From CAYVQF01 sp964454015 (GTDB taxonomy: Bacteria > Myxococcota_A > Bradymonadia > UBA4248), in NCBI GenBank assembly GCA_964454015.1, contig CAYVQF010000038.1, positions 1 through 53,282 on the forward strand: a stretch of 53,282 nt of DNA, in the 5' to 3' direction. Below the pieces are notes generated by a model, which saw only the letters and a list, made by a program, of their open reading frames with translations, was not told the DNA's origin and searched no databases. Of this stretch, positions 15,001 to 23,867 are shown piece by piece. Both the position numbers and the translations under genes were made by a program. Position 1 is the stretch's first letter, and every line of letters begins with the position of its first letter.

Positions 15001-16287
15001 ATGAAAGGTTGTGCAGGACAGATCGCTGCTAGCCTCAAGATGATGACCCATACTTTGTGGGTCGGGGCCCTGTTTTTGGTTGCGTGTGGTCCCATGCAGG
15101 ATGATATCCGACCGGTGGCCGATGAGATCAACTACTGGGAGCAGCGCAAGGGCGACTGCGAGATGGTGTTGTCTTCTTCCCATTCCTACGATGTGGATCG
15201 CATTGTCCACTGTATGAAGGTGTGGGAGACCTATCGAAGCGTCGCTGATCTGTCGCTGAGTATGCGTTCGATGTATGCCGTCGCTTTTAGCACGGTATGG
15301 TATCAGAGCCGCTCGGATTACGATCGGGCCATTGCCGAGGCTGCTCTCAACAGGCTGTGTGTACCTCGGCATCCGCAGGTCAACGGCAAGGTCGTGGAGG
15401 AGGTTCCGCAGGCGTTGGCCTGTGGAACGGGTCAGGTCACGGTTGGGGTCAAGAAGGAGCCGACGGCGGTGGCTGCAGCGCAGGCCAAGGCGGCCAGTCC
15501 TTATGAGGGCTTGCGGGGCAGTGTCGATGTGAATCGCGTCAATGACAAGCGGCAGAAGGCTGCGGCCAATGCCAACAAGCAGGGCGTCCGGGCCCACAGC
15601 AAGCGCCAATGGGGGCAAGCCGTGGATGCCTATGAGCAGGCTCTGGCGCAGTATCCCCATTATGTGACCGCCAAGTACAACCTCATTTGTACCCTGGCGG
15701 TGATGGGTGATACCGAGGCGGCCATTCGGGGGCTCGAGGAGCTCTATACCTGGAATGACTCAGAGGTCGAGGCGCGACTCATCAAGGCGCGCAGTGATGA
15801 GGACCTGCTGCTGTTGCGCGATGACCTGCGCTTCAAGCTGTTGACGGGCTACTTCCGCATGATCATTGGCAACGGTGCGGGTGAGTTGGGTTTGGACCAG
15901 GTGATGCGGATCAAGGCCGAGTTGGAAGCGCGGCGTTATGCCGTGGCCGATCTTCGCAACACCACGCGGATCTACACGGTACCGGAGATCTGGTATCGGC
16001 CTGGTTTTGAGGAGCATGCCGAGCGCATTCGGACGATTCTCGGGGTGAAGCGGGTGCGGATGGAGCGCATCGATTACGACACGCTCGATGACATGATGAT
16101 CATTTGGGGTCAGCCCGACGCCGTCAACATCTCTGTTGACGTTCACGCACCAGTGGTTCAGGGAACCCGCGCGGAAGGCAAAGGTTCTGGGCTGTCGGAT
16201 CTGACGGGTGCGGTCAAGGACACCCAGGGTGAGGTCGATGGCGCCGTAAAGACCGGTTCGGGGGTCAAGGATTCGGTGCCGCAGTAG
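15001..16287 (+). CDS. Lipoprotein with TPR-like and LytR_C-like regions
   Basis: 428 residues. The signal peptide ends with the lipobox LVAC. Residues about 190-250 form a TPR-like pair (GVRAHSKRQWGQAVDAYEQAL and following). Residues about 310-370 (ADLRNTTRIYTVPEIWYRPG through DDMMIIWG) resemble the LytR_C / cell-envelope attenuator C-terminal domain found in cell-wall proteins, in which a short beta strand DLRNTT begins and an hydrophobic strand ends the fold. The C-terminal 50 residues are low complexity. GGAGGAGAG before the ATG supports the start. Its end overlaps the opposing GshA-RluA gene by 23 bases. The exact role is unknown. Confidence 0.65.
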   Translation: MKGCAGQIAASLKMMTHTLWVGALFLVACGPMQDDIRPVADEINYWEQRKGDCEMVLSSSHSYDVDRIVHCMKVWETYRSVADLSLSMRSMYAVAFSTVWYQSRSDYDRAIAEAALNRLCVPRHPQVNGKVVEEVPQALACGTGQVTVGVKKEPTAVAAAQAKAASPYEGLRGSVDVNRVNDKRQKAAANANKQGVRAHSKRQWGQAVDAYEQALAQYPHYVTAKYNLICTLAVMGDTEAAIRGLEELYTWNDSEVEARLIKARSDEDLLLLRDDLRFKLLTGYFRMIIGNGAGELGLDQVMRIKAELEARRYAVADLRNTTRIYTVPEIWYRPGFEEHAERIRTILGVKRVRMERIDYDTLDDMMIIWGQPDAVNISVDVHAPVVQGTRAEGKGSGLSDLTGAVKDTQGEVDGAVKTGSGVKDSVPQ

Positions 16288-18367
16288 GGGGTTTGCCTTT
16301 TGGGGCGATGGGGAAGGCGTCAACGGTTTGACGCCACAGCTCATCGGGGCTGGCGAGTATGCGCAGCGCTTGACCTGTGATGGGGTGGATGAAGTCGACT
16401 TGCCGGGCGTGGAGAAAGAGCCTGGCACAGGTGCTGTTCTGCTGTTGGTGACGCTTGCTGCCATAGCGGGTGTCACCCAAGAGGGGGTGACCGATGGCGG
16501 CGAAGTGTCGCCGTACTTGGTGGGTGCGCCCGGTGCTGGTCCAGGCCTTGGCGAGGCTGTGCTGGGCAGTGTGGGCGAGGCTGCGATAGCGGGTGCGGGC
16601 CTCTTTCTTTTCCTCGCGCCCACGTCCCAGCGCTTTGTTGATGACGCCCTTGGGACGTAATCTACCGTGGACGATGACCCAGTAGGTTTTTTCTACGCTT
16701 TTGTCGGCGAAGCATGTGCCCAGCGCGGTGCGACAGGTGGTGGTGAGGGCAAAAATCACCACACCGCTGGCCTCCAAATCGAGTCGATTGGCCGGTGCCA
16801 GTGGGGCATCGAAGGGGATGGCGTTTGCTTCGAGGTAGGCCTGGAGGCGGCAGCGGAGGTTGTCTTGTTGATGTCCTGGGCTGGGGTGGACGGCGACGCC
16901 TGTTGGTTTGTTGAGGGCGATGAGGTGCTCATCGCGGAAGAGCACGTCGAGATCGGCGGTGCATGGCGGTCGAGGGTTTGGCGTGCGGAGGTTGCGGAAG
17001 GCTTCGACCTGTTGAGATCCAAGCCAGAAGGTCTCGAGGGCGCCCTCGAGTCCACCCAAGGCAAAGACGTGACGGGCCTGAGCAGCGAGGCTCTGCTCGC
17101 GGCTGAAGATGAGTGCGTCAATGGGGTCGAGATAGACGGCTTCGTCGCGGCAACGTTTGGCGCAGAGTCGCTCCAGACCCTGGCGCGCAAGGGTGACGAG
17201 CTCGCGGGCGAGGAGCAGCAGGCTCGTGCCATCAGGGAGGGTGGCGTCCAGGCCACGGAGGCACATCTGCTCATGGAGGGCGATGCGTTGGGCGAAGTCG
17301 AGGTTGGCCGTGAGCCCTTGGGCGCTCATGCGGGCTTGATGGTCGTAAAAGATGCCTTTCCAGAGCGCGGCGATGCTCATCATCAGTGGCAGAGGTACGC
17401 AGTCGGTGCCGCGCACTTCGATGTGGCGTTTGAGGCGGACTTCGGGAAAGGCCGTGGACATGTGGAGGTCCCAGTCGCCAAAGACGGCGACGTGTTCGCG
17501 GTAGCCACGGGTACAGAATTCGCGGAAAGTTAGCCGACCTTCGATGGGGATGTAGCGTTCGTCTCTCCGGATGAAGAGCATGGGCATGTCGAGGAGGTAG
17601 TCGACGTAATCGGAGAAGGTGTAGCCCGGTTCGAGCATCCCTGGGATGTAGCCAGTGCGGTCGGGATCGGTTGCGGTCCAGTAATGGCAGCGGATGGTGT
17701 CGTATCCATTGACAGCGCCGTGGCTGAAGGGGCTGGCCGCAAAGAGCGCTGAGACGATGGGGGTGATGTGAAGCGCCGTGGAGAGCATGGAGGCCGCGTC
17801 GTCTTCGTCGGTGAAGTCGAAGTTGGCCTGCACGGAGGCGCTGGATTTCATCATGTAGTGTGCCAGATGACCGCGGGCACCGAGGGCATCACGCATGATG
17901 GCGTAGCGGCTTTTGGGGATCCACGCGATTTGGTCGAGCGAAGCGATGGGTTGTGCACCCATGGCGAGCCAATGTAAGCCAGGTGGGGATACGGCGAGGA
18001 GTTCTTCGAGGTGGTTCTGCAACTCGTCGGCGGTTTCGTCGAGGTGCATGGTGACCGCGCCTGAGAGTTCGAGTTGGCCTCCAGGTTCCATGGTGATGGC
18101 AGCGCGTTGGCGGGTGAGGGCGGCGATGTGCCCTTGATCGTAGTGTGCCTGCCAACCGAAGCGCTCGGCGAGGGTGTGCAGTAAGGGATCCAGTCCACCC
18201 TCGAAGGGCAGCGGGGTGAGGCCCGTGGGTCCTTCGAGCAGACCGAACTTTTCGTGCTCTAGGCCGACGCCGCGGTTATCAGGCGATTTGGCGCCGCTGC
18301 GGATATAGGTGACGAGCTCGGAGGTGTCTTGGAGGGCGAGGGGGTTGTGGTCAGTGTCACGCGACAT
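16265..18367 (-). CDS. Glutamate-cysteine ligase fused to RluA-type pseudouridine synthase
   Basis: 700 residues in one uninterrupted frame. Residues about 15-450 are a plant/proteobacterial-type glutamate-cysteine ligase: GVGLEHEKFGL, MEPGGQLELSGA and the long substrate region after. This enzyme makes gamma-glutamylcysteine, the first step to glutathione. Residues 472-690 are an RluA/RsuA-superfamily pseudouridine synthase: LIALNKPTGVAVHPSP, NRLDLEASG with the catalytic Asp530 in the RLD motif, and TGRTHQVRRHFAAIGHPLLGD. The usual HRLD is NRLD here. The two activities have no known link and I know of no such fusion. A promoter lies upstream at 18502-18529. The C-terminus overlaps the convergent lipoprotein gene. 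Confidence 0.88.
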   Translation of the reverse strand: MSRDTDHNPLALQDTSELVTYIRSGAKSPDNRGVGLEHEKFGLLEGPTGLTPLPFEGGLDPLLHTLAERFGWQAHYDQGHIAALTRQRAAITMEPGGQLELSGAVTMHLDETADELQNHLEELLAVSPPGLHWLAMGAQPIASLDQIAWIPKSRYAIMRDALGARGHLAHYMMKSSASVQANFDFTDEDDAASMLSTALHITPIVSALFAASPFSHGAVNGYDTIRCHYWTATDPDRTGYIPGMLEPGYTFSDYVDYLLDMPMLFIRRDERYIPIEGRLTFREFCTRGYREHVAVFGDWDLHMSTAFPEVRLKRHIEVRGTDCVPLPLMMSIAALWKGIFYDHQARMSAQGLTANLDFAQRIALHEQMCLRGLDATLPDGTSLLLLARELVTLARQGLERLCAKRCRDEAVYLDPIDALIFSREQSLAAQARHVFALGGLEGALETFWLGSQQVEAFRNLRTPNPRPPCTADLDVLFRDEHLIALNKPTGVAVHPSPGHQQDNLRCRLQAYLEANAIPFDAPLAPANRLDLEASGVVIFALTTTCRTALGTCFADKSVEKTYWVIVHGRLRPKGVINKALGRGREEKKEARTRYRSLAHTAQHSLAKAWTSTGRTHQVRRHFAAIGHPLLGDTRYGSKRHQQQNSTCARLFLHARQVDFIHPITGQALRILASPDELWRQTVDAFPIAPKGKPPTAAPNP

Positions 18368-18501
18368 GGAGTGATTACCTGGGGGCAGTGGTCATTGAGC
18401 GCGTCTGCCCCGGGCGTTGAGAACGCGGACGGGCTCAGACACGTAGTGTCGGGTGCGGGAGCCGTGCCGGCGCGTGGCCGCGGGCCAGGGCTGGCGGGGA
18501 A

Positions 18502-18529
18502 AGTGTAGTTGCCCTAAATGGCTTGGCAA
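18502..18529 (-). promoter_or_regulatory. Promoter of the GshA-RluA fusion gene
   Basis: On the minus strand TTGCCA (18529-18524) and TACACT (18507-18502) are 16 bases apart, matching consensus at five and four of six positions. The gene starts at 18367, so the leader would be about 130 bases. Nothing else is recognised in the gap 18368-18588. Confidence 0.45.
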
Positions 18530-18588
18530 GGCAAGGTATTTACGCTCGGCGGGCCGCGCGTCAGGGGGGCGCGGCCGGGGGCCGGAGC

Positions 18589-20049
18589 TTAGGAGCGTTC
18601 TTCATGCCGGGGAGCGACGCCAAAGGGGATGGCTTGAGGCGCGGCGTGCTCGAGTTGGGCGTTGCGGACCATGGGGGGGGTGTTTTCGGCGGGCTGGGCC
18701 TTGGTTGCGCGCTGTCTCAGGGCGGCGATGTCCTGCAGGGCTTGCTTGACCGATTCCGTAGGGGCCAGTTCCATGACGCGGCGGTAAGCGTAGTCGGCGC
18801 GGGCGAGGACGCTCATGCCGCTTCCCTGAAGCTCATAGCGGGTGCGATAGGCCTCTGCTAGACACAGCCAGGCGTTGATGTCGTTGTCGTCGAGTGAGAG
18901 GACGTTGTGTAGGTGGCGGCAGGCTTGCATCAAGGCATCGATGTCTTTGGGATAGGTGTTGGCCATGGCGATGCCGAGATTGCACTCAACAGCCTTGATA
19001 GCCTCGTAGTCTTCTTGGTCCTTGAGGAGCTTTAGGGCTGCCTGGAAGCAGGTGACGGCTTCTTCACCACAGTCGACGGCGCGGTTGGCCATGCCGGTGA
19101 GGTTGAGCGCCTGGGCCATGAGGGAGGCGGGGAAGTCATCCCTTTGGGTGCGCAACCACAGCGGCTCGGTGAGCGGGGCGATGGTGCGCAGCACGGCCTC
19201 TGGGTCGCCGTCGTCGAGGCGCGCGTAGGCGTAGTCCATCATCTGGCCGAAGAAGTCGAGGGGGATGTGGTTGGCGTCGAGCCGGGCCGGCACGAAGTCG
19301 CGTCGTTCTTCGGTGTGGGTGGCAAAAGAGCCGTCTTCCTGACGGAGGAAGAAGTGGGTCGGTGCGATGCCGAGGGCTTTGATGATCTGGCCGATGTGAG
19401 CGGTGAGCTTGGGATTGCCTTGCTCTGGTAGTCCCATGACCAAGTAGACGTCGCTCTTGCCCACTGCGGCAGTGATCTGCTCGATGAGTGCCTCAGGAGC
19501 GCTGAGCACTTCGAGAAGAGGTTCTACCAGGAGGGTGCCGCGTTGGCCGACACGGTGAACGATGGCGCCGTGGCCAAAGGTGTGATGGGGCGCGCTCTGG
19601 CGCAGGCCTTTGTAGGCGGCCTTGAGATCGGCCTGAGTCATGAAGGCTCTGGCACAAGGGAGGAGGTGATTGCGCTCCATGAGCCAGCGGAGGAAGTCGG
19701 CGCCAAGCTGGGCACCGCGACCGCCATGGGCTCTCTCGGCGGGCGCTGGCTGCACGGCCTGCACTCTGGCCGGTGCAGGCGCCGCCTTGCGTCCGAGGTT
19801 GTCCTTTGTCATGGCGCTCGCCTTGGCTGCTGCGGGAGCGGGTCTTTGCGCCCGAGGGGCCTCAAACCCTTGGGGGAGGGCGTCGCCCCAATAGGCGTCA
19901 ATCTCGTCGGTTCCATTTTTGGCGCTCTCTGCGTTGTGGCGCCGGGGCTTGCGCAGGGGCTTGTTGGGGCGTTTGCGTTCGCGCCCAAGGGACAGCAATA
20001 AGCCAACAACGAGAAGAAATGCGGCGCCAATGAACAGCCCTGTCATCAT
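18589..20049 (-). CDS. TPR-containing protein with N-terminal membrane helix
   Basis: 486 residues. A transmembrane helix near 3-18 (GLFIGAAFLLVVGLLLSL) is followed by a basic Arg/Lys patch, a Pro/Ala-rich linker (about 60-115), a globular region of unknown type (about 120-280) and TPR-like helices from about 290 to 460 (for example AVDCGEEAVTCFQAALKLL and NAWLCLAEAYRTRYEL). The positive residues after the helix suggest an inner-membrane anchor with the bulk in the cytoplasm. GGGAGG nine bases upstream supports the ATG at 20049. It lies downstream of the kinase and sigma-54-type regulator genes on the same strand and is probably part of that signalling unit. Confidence 0.7.
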   Translation of the reverse strand: MMTGLFIGAAFLLVVGLLLSLGRERKRPNKPLRKPRRHNAESAKNGTDEIDAYWGDALPQGFEAPRAQRPAPAAAKASAMTKDNLGRKAAPAPARVQAVQPAPAERAHGGRGAQLGADFLRWLMERNHLLPCARAFMTQADLKAAYKGLRQSAPHHTFGHGAIVHRVGQRGTLLVEPLLEVLSAPEALIEQITAAVGKSDVYLVMGLPEQGNPKLTAHIGQIIKALGIAPTHFFLRQEDGSFATHTEERRDFVPARLDANHIPLDFFGQMMDYAYARLDDGDPEAVLRTIAPLTEPLWLRTQRDDFPASLMAQALNLTGMANRAVDCGEEAVTCFQAALKLLKDQEDYEAIKAVECNLGIAMANTYPKDIDALMQACRHLHNVLSLDDNDINAWLCLAEAYRTRYELQGSGMSVLARADYAYRRVMELAPTESVKQALQDIAALRQRATKAQPAENTPPMVRNAQLEHAAPQAIPFGVAPRHEERS

Positions 20050-20075
20050 GGATTGGTTGCCTCCCGTGGCCCATA

Positions 20076-20096
20076 CACTCCACGCGCAGTGGAGTG
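20076..20096. promoter_or_regulatory. Inverted repeat before the TPR membrane protein
   Basis: CACTCCAC (20076-20083) and GTGGAGTG (20089-20096) form perfect 8-base arms around a 5-base loop, ending 27 bases before the ATG of the minus-strand gene. No T-run follows on either strand, so it is not an ordinary terminator. It could be an operator or a leader hairpin that affects translation. Confidence 0.4.
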
Positions 20097-20195
20097 ATTC
20101 TTGCGCAGCCCATGCCACCCAAGCTTAGGGTGATGGCGGCCAAGTAGACAAGTGATACCCATTCAGCGAAATACGTCAACTCTTTGGGGTTGTTC

Positions 20196-21539
20196 TTATT
20201 GTGGCGCCAGGTCGGGGAGCGCGCGCGGCGGTGGTGGGTAAAGGGTGCTACGATGAGGATCTTGGGGCAGAACCAGGGCGCCCACGCTCTGTCCCACGAC
20301 GAGGGCGCATTGTTCGCTGTCGACTTCGAGGTAGGCCTCTCGGGGGCCGTGATAGTCGAAGCGGTAATGGACCCGCGTGCGGTCGCTGCGCTTTTCGAGC
20401 TTGGTGATGGTGGCTTCGACCTTGAGGCCTTGACGGAGTAGGCGCAGGGTTTGGCGGCGTGTGTGGAGGAGGTGAATGAGGGCGAAGAGTGGGAGGAGGC
20501 CAAGGAGCAGACCTTCCATGTCGAGCCAGCCCAGGGCGACGACAGCGACGGCCAGGATGGGGGCGATGATGGTTGCCAGGGTGTAGCGCAATGCTGGGGC
20601 TAGGAAGGCGCGGTGGTAGGCGCGATCAGCGCGGCGTGGCGCCTCAGGTAATTGCTCGAAGAGGGTGCGGTGTCCGGGCTGGCCGAGTCGCATGATTTGG
20701 GCGGGGGTGGTGGCCCAAGTCACGGTGGCAGGCGCGTTTCTTAGCTCTTCGAGGGTGACGATGAGTTGTTGGGCGGTGGCCAGGCGCAAGCGATGGTCGG
20801 GGTCGAGGAGGCGCTCGAGCAGATTGAGCATGGCAGGCGACACGTCTAGATGAGGGTGGAAACAGAGGCGGAAGCGTTGGTGTTCCATTTGGTAGGGGGG
20901 GATGCCGGCGAGGAGATGAACGAGGGTGGCTCCAAGGGCATAGAGGTCGGAAGCCGGGAGCGCTTGTCCGTGCAGTTGCTCGGGTGGCATGTAGCCGAAG
21001 GTGCCGATGACGGTGGATTCGCCGCGTTGTGGGTTGGGTTGGGTGACGGCGCCGAGGTCGACGAGGGCGCAGTTGTGGTCGTGGCGGAGGAGGATGTTGG
21101 CGGGTTTGATGTCGCGGTGGATGATGGGTGGGCGATGTTGGTGGAGTTGTTGGAGAATGATGGCGATTTGGTGGGCGATGTGGATGGCGTCGTCTTCGCT
21201 GAACTGTGTGCCGCTGTCGAGGAGATCGAGGAGGGAGCGTCCCTCCATGAGGGTTTGGATGAGGTAGAAAGCGGTGGTCGTTGGGGTGTCGATTTGGCGG
21301 CTCTCGATGAGCTTGGGGACGCCAGTGATGTCGAGGTGTTGGAGGGCTTGGGCTTCGCGCTGGAAGAGCTCGAGGGCTTTCCAGTCATCGATGTCGGTCA
21401 GGGTGATGGCCTTGATAGCGACGGCGAGACCGTCGGCGAGGCGGGTGGCGCGGAAGGTGCGGCCCTGGGAACCTGTGCCGAGGAGGGCATCGAATCGGTA
21501 TTCCGTGGCCAACTCGGGCGGGGTGCTGGGGGTTGGCAT
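20196..21539 (-). CDS. Membrane-anchored Ser/Thr protein kinase
   Basis: 447 residues. Residues about 14-275 form a Hanks-type kinase: glycine loop GTGSQG at 21-26, ATP lysine K43, HRDIKPAN at 141-148, DLG at 161-163 in place of DFG, and PPEQLHG. The C-terminal part has two hydrophobic helices near 318-360 and a cytoplasmic tail whose pattern (ATITKLEKRSDRTRVHYRFDY) resembles DUF3592-like beta domains. It starts five bases after the stop of the sigma-54-type regulator, which strongly suggests one mRNA and partnership. Substrates are unknown; the regulator and the TPR membrane protein downstream are the obvious candidates. Confidence 0.9.
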   Translation of the reverse strand: MPTPSTPPELATEYRFDALLGTGSQGRTFRATRLADGLAVAIKAITLTDIDDWKALELFQREAQALQHLDITGVPKLIESRQIDTPTTTAFYLIQTLMEGRSLLDLLDSGTQFSEDDAIHIAHQIAIILQQLHQHRPPIIHRDIKPANILLRHDHNCALVDLGAVTQPNPQRGESTVIGTFGYMPPEQLHGQALPASDLYALGATLVHLLAGIPPYQMEHQRFRLCFHPHLDVSPAMLNLLERLLDPDHRLRLATAQQLIVTLEELRNAPATVTWATTPAQIMRLGQPGHRTLFEQLPEAPRRADRAYHRAFLAPALRYTLATIIAPILAVAVVALGWLDMEGLLLGLLPLFALIHLLHTRRQTLRLLRQGLKVEATITKLEKRSDRTRVHYRFDYHGPREAYLEVDSEQCALVVGQSVGALVLPQDPHRSTLYPPPPRALPDLAPQ

Positions 21540-21544
21540 AGGGT

Positions 21545-23689
21545 TCAGTTGTTTTTGAGTTCTGAGACTTTGAGTCCGAGTTGGTTCATGCGGACGATGA
21601 GTCGGTGGCGATCATCCGGGTCCGTCGAGCCGAGGATGAGTTCGGTTACTTGTTCCATGTCGCCGTCAGCGTTTTTGAAGGCCTCGACGAGGTAGGCGCG
21701 CTCGAGTCGCTGGCGCATTTCTTTGAGGTCCGATGCGGGGGTGATGGTGATGTTGAGCGTGGGTACGCCGCCTGGGCTGTGTCCTTTGCCGACGCCGAGG
21801 AGTTTGAGGGCGAGGTAGTGGTCGATTTCGAGGATGGTGCTGCGGAAGCGTGCGAGGCGGGCGTCAGCGAAGGCTTTGAGGAGGAGGGTGTCGAGGACGC
21901 TGTCGAGCTCGCGGGTGTTTCCGGTCCATGGATGGTTGCGAAAGGCGGCGAGGGTCGCTTGGGGGAAGCGCAGGCCGATGTGTCCAGGTTGGGCTGGGTT
22001 GTGGCCAAAGATGACGTCGACCCGATCCGTGGTGGCGCGGGTGCGGGCGACTTCTTGGACGTAGGGGAGGAGTTCTGGCCCGGTGAGGAGGCGGTCGACC
22101 AGATGGCGGATGAGGTTGTCGATGTCTTCGATGCGCTCTGCCAGGGTGGGGAGTCTGACCTGGGTTGCCGGGCGCAGGCGCATGTAGAGATCGAAGCGGA
22201 AGGCGCCGCTCTCGGTTTCGTGGGCGAGATCGAGGTGCGTCGCGGTGACGACCTTGACGTCGACTTTGCGCCGGGTTCGGTGTGATGCTCCGACCCTTCT
22301 GACTTGTCGGTCCTGAAGGAAGAGCAGGAGTCGCCGTTGGTTTTCGGGGGTGAGGTGGCCGATCTCGTCGATGAAGAGGATGCCGCCGTCGGCCTCTTCA
22401 ATGAGTCCCGGGCGGTCGACGTGGGCGCCAGAGAAGGCGCCCTTGACGTGGCCGAAGAGTTCGCTCTCGACCAGGGTTTCTGGGAGTGCCGAGAGGTCGA
22501 GGGTGACCAGGTGTGAGCGCCCGCTGAGGGGCAGGATGACCTCTTCGACGAGGAAGCTTTTTCCGGTGCCAGAAGGTCCGGTGAGTAGCACGGGCCTGGG
22601 CCCGAGGGCGAGGAGTTCAACTTGTTCGCGGACAGCGAGCATGGCAGGGGCTCTGCCCCAGAAGAAGTCGCCTTCAGCCATGGGGCGTGATGCCCTTCGG
22701 CCGACGGTGTCGAGCCGGGCGGCGAGGGCTTCGATGCTGGCTTCATCGTCGAGGAAGTGGAGTCCATCTAGTCCTTGGAGCAGTCTCTCTGCGCCTGGTG
22801 GGAGGGTTTCTCTGGCGGTCATGAGGACGACGGGGACTCGGGGTAGGTCGGTGCGTTCGTGTAGGAGTCTTACGATGAGTGGTCCCTGTAGGGCGCGTGC
22901 CGAGGCTTCATTATCGGGGACGAGTCCAGGGGGTGGGGCCAGGAGTTCCCCAGCAGCGATGTCATCGAAGCGGACGTCCATGAGGATGACGTCGATGGGT
23001 TTGCTGGTGGCTTGGGCGCGGCGCAGGGCGCCTTCGAGCTCGCGGAAGTTGCGCGCACGCTTCATGGGGCAGGCGGTGCTGTGGGGGCAGTGCCAGCAGG
23101 GGCCCTCGAGTTCGCAGAGTGTGACCCATTCGAATCGTTCTCTGAGGTGGTCGATGGCATGGAAGCGCTCGATGGCGTCGAGGCGGTCATCGACGACGAG
23201 GACTCTTCGCCGTTGGTTTCCTGTGTTGTCGCTGGTGTTTGTCTGCGGGTGTTCGTCGAGGAGCCACTCCAAGGCATCGAGCTTGTCGGGGGTGGAGAGG
23301 TTGTGATGGTGTTGGGCCTTGTTATCGAGTGCGCGCACGGTGGCGACGAGCTCGTGGAGTTGCTCGATGAGGAGCAGTGGCACGGGGAGGAGTTCGCGAG
23401 CGGCTTTTTTTGCGTCTTGCTCAGCGAGGCCAATGGTGCGAATGATGGCTTCGAGGTCGTTGATTTCTGGCCCCAGGGCGGGGTGGATGGCGGTGGCTTC
23501 TTTGAGTTTGAAGATCCAGATAGCGCCGAGTGAGGTTATGCCGCTGTTTTTATTGTAAAGTCTTCGCAACAGTACCTCCCAGGCGGCAGCGGAGAGGGCT
23601 GTGCCGGGATGAGGTATGTCGAGGTGTTTGATGAGGTCGTGTTTGGCCTTGGCGGTGGTTTCGGCGAGGTCGTGCGCTTTTACATTCAT
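21545..23689 (-). CDS. Sigma-54-activator-like AAA+ regulator with receiver-like domain
   Basis: 714 residues. Residues 1-155 are a conserved-looking helical domain I do not recognise. Residues 160-330 resemble a response-regulator receiver: acidic pair D167-D168, phospho-acceptor D238 in VILMDVR, and T291 in LMTARE, but the usual C-terminal Lys is not obvious. Four cysteines (C192, C198, C201, C207; C-x5-C-x2-C-x5-C) are inserted in it. Residues 345-600 are the AAA+ domain: Walker A GPSGTGKS at 371-378, GAFSGA at 417-422 (GAFTGA with Ser for Thr), ILFIDE. A Fis-like helix-turn-helix tail with an insertion ends the protein. The ATG at 23689 sits 45 bases after the predicted start of transcription, ruling out the longer frame. 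Confidence 0.85.
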   Translation of the reverse strand: MNVKAHDLAETTAKAKHDLIKHLDIPHPGTALSAAAWEVLLRRLYNKNSGITSLGAIWIFKLKEATAIHPALGPEINDLEAIIRTIGLAEQDAKKAARELLPVPLLLIEQLHELVATVRALDNKAQHHHNLSTPDKLDALEWLLDEHPQTNTSDNTGNQRRRVLVVDDRLDAIERFHAIDHLRERFEWVTLCELEGPCWHCPHSTACPMKRARNFRELEGALRRAQATSKPIDVILMDVRFDDIAAGELLAPPPGLVPDNEASARALQGPLIVRLLHERTDLPRVPVVLMTARETLPPGAERLLQGLDGLHFLDDEASIEALAARLDTVGRRASRPMAEGDFFWGRAPAMLAVREQVELLALGPRPVLLTGPSGTGKSFLVEEVILPLSGRSHLVTLDLSALPETLVESELFGHVKGAFSGAHVDRPGLIEEADGGILFIDEIGHLTPENQRRLLLFLQDRQVRRVGASHRTRRKVDVKVVTATHLDLAHETESGAFRFDLYMRLRPATQVRLPTLAERIEDIDNLIRHLVDRLLTGPELLPYVQEVARTRATTDRVDVIFGHNPAQPGHIGLRFPQATLAAFRNHPWTGNTRELDSVLDTLLLKAFADARLARFRSTILEIDHYLALKLLGVGKGHSPGGVPTLNITITPASDLKEMRQRLERAYLVEAFKNADGDMEQVTELILGSTDPDDRHRLIVRMNQLGLKVSELKNN

Positions 23690-23740
23690 GTCCGTCGCTC
23701 GGTCTTCCGGGGGAAGGGGGGGGGCACTGTTTATGTTGCT

Positions 23741-23769
23741 AGCATAGGCTGATAGTGGCTGCTTTGCAA
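23741..23769 (-). promoter_or_regulatory. Promoter of the regulator-kinase operon
   Basis: On the minus strand TTGCAA (23769-23764) and TATGCT (23746-23741) are exactly 17 bases apart, four of six matches each. Transcription would begin near 23734 and the regulator ATG is at 23689. It points away from the plus-strand terminator at 23922-23980. Confidence 0.5.
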
Positions 23770-23867
23770 AGGGCATATTTTCGGATGGTGGTTGCAGGGG
23801 TGGTGTGGGTAAGTGCCTGAAGCGAAGGGTTATTTTTGCGTCGTTTTTTGTGTGCTTAGTGGCCCGG

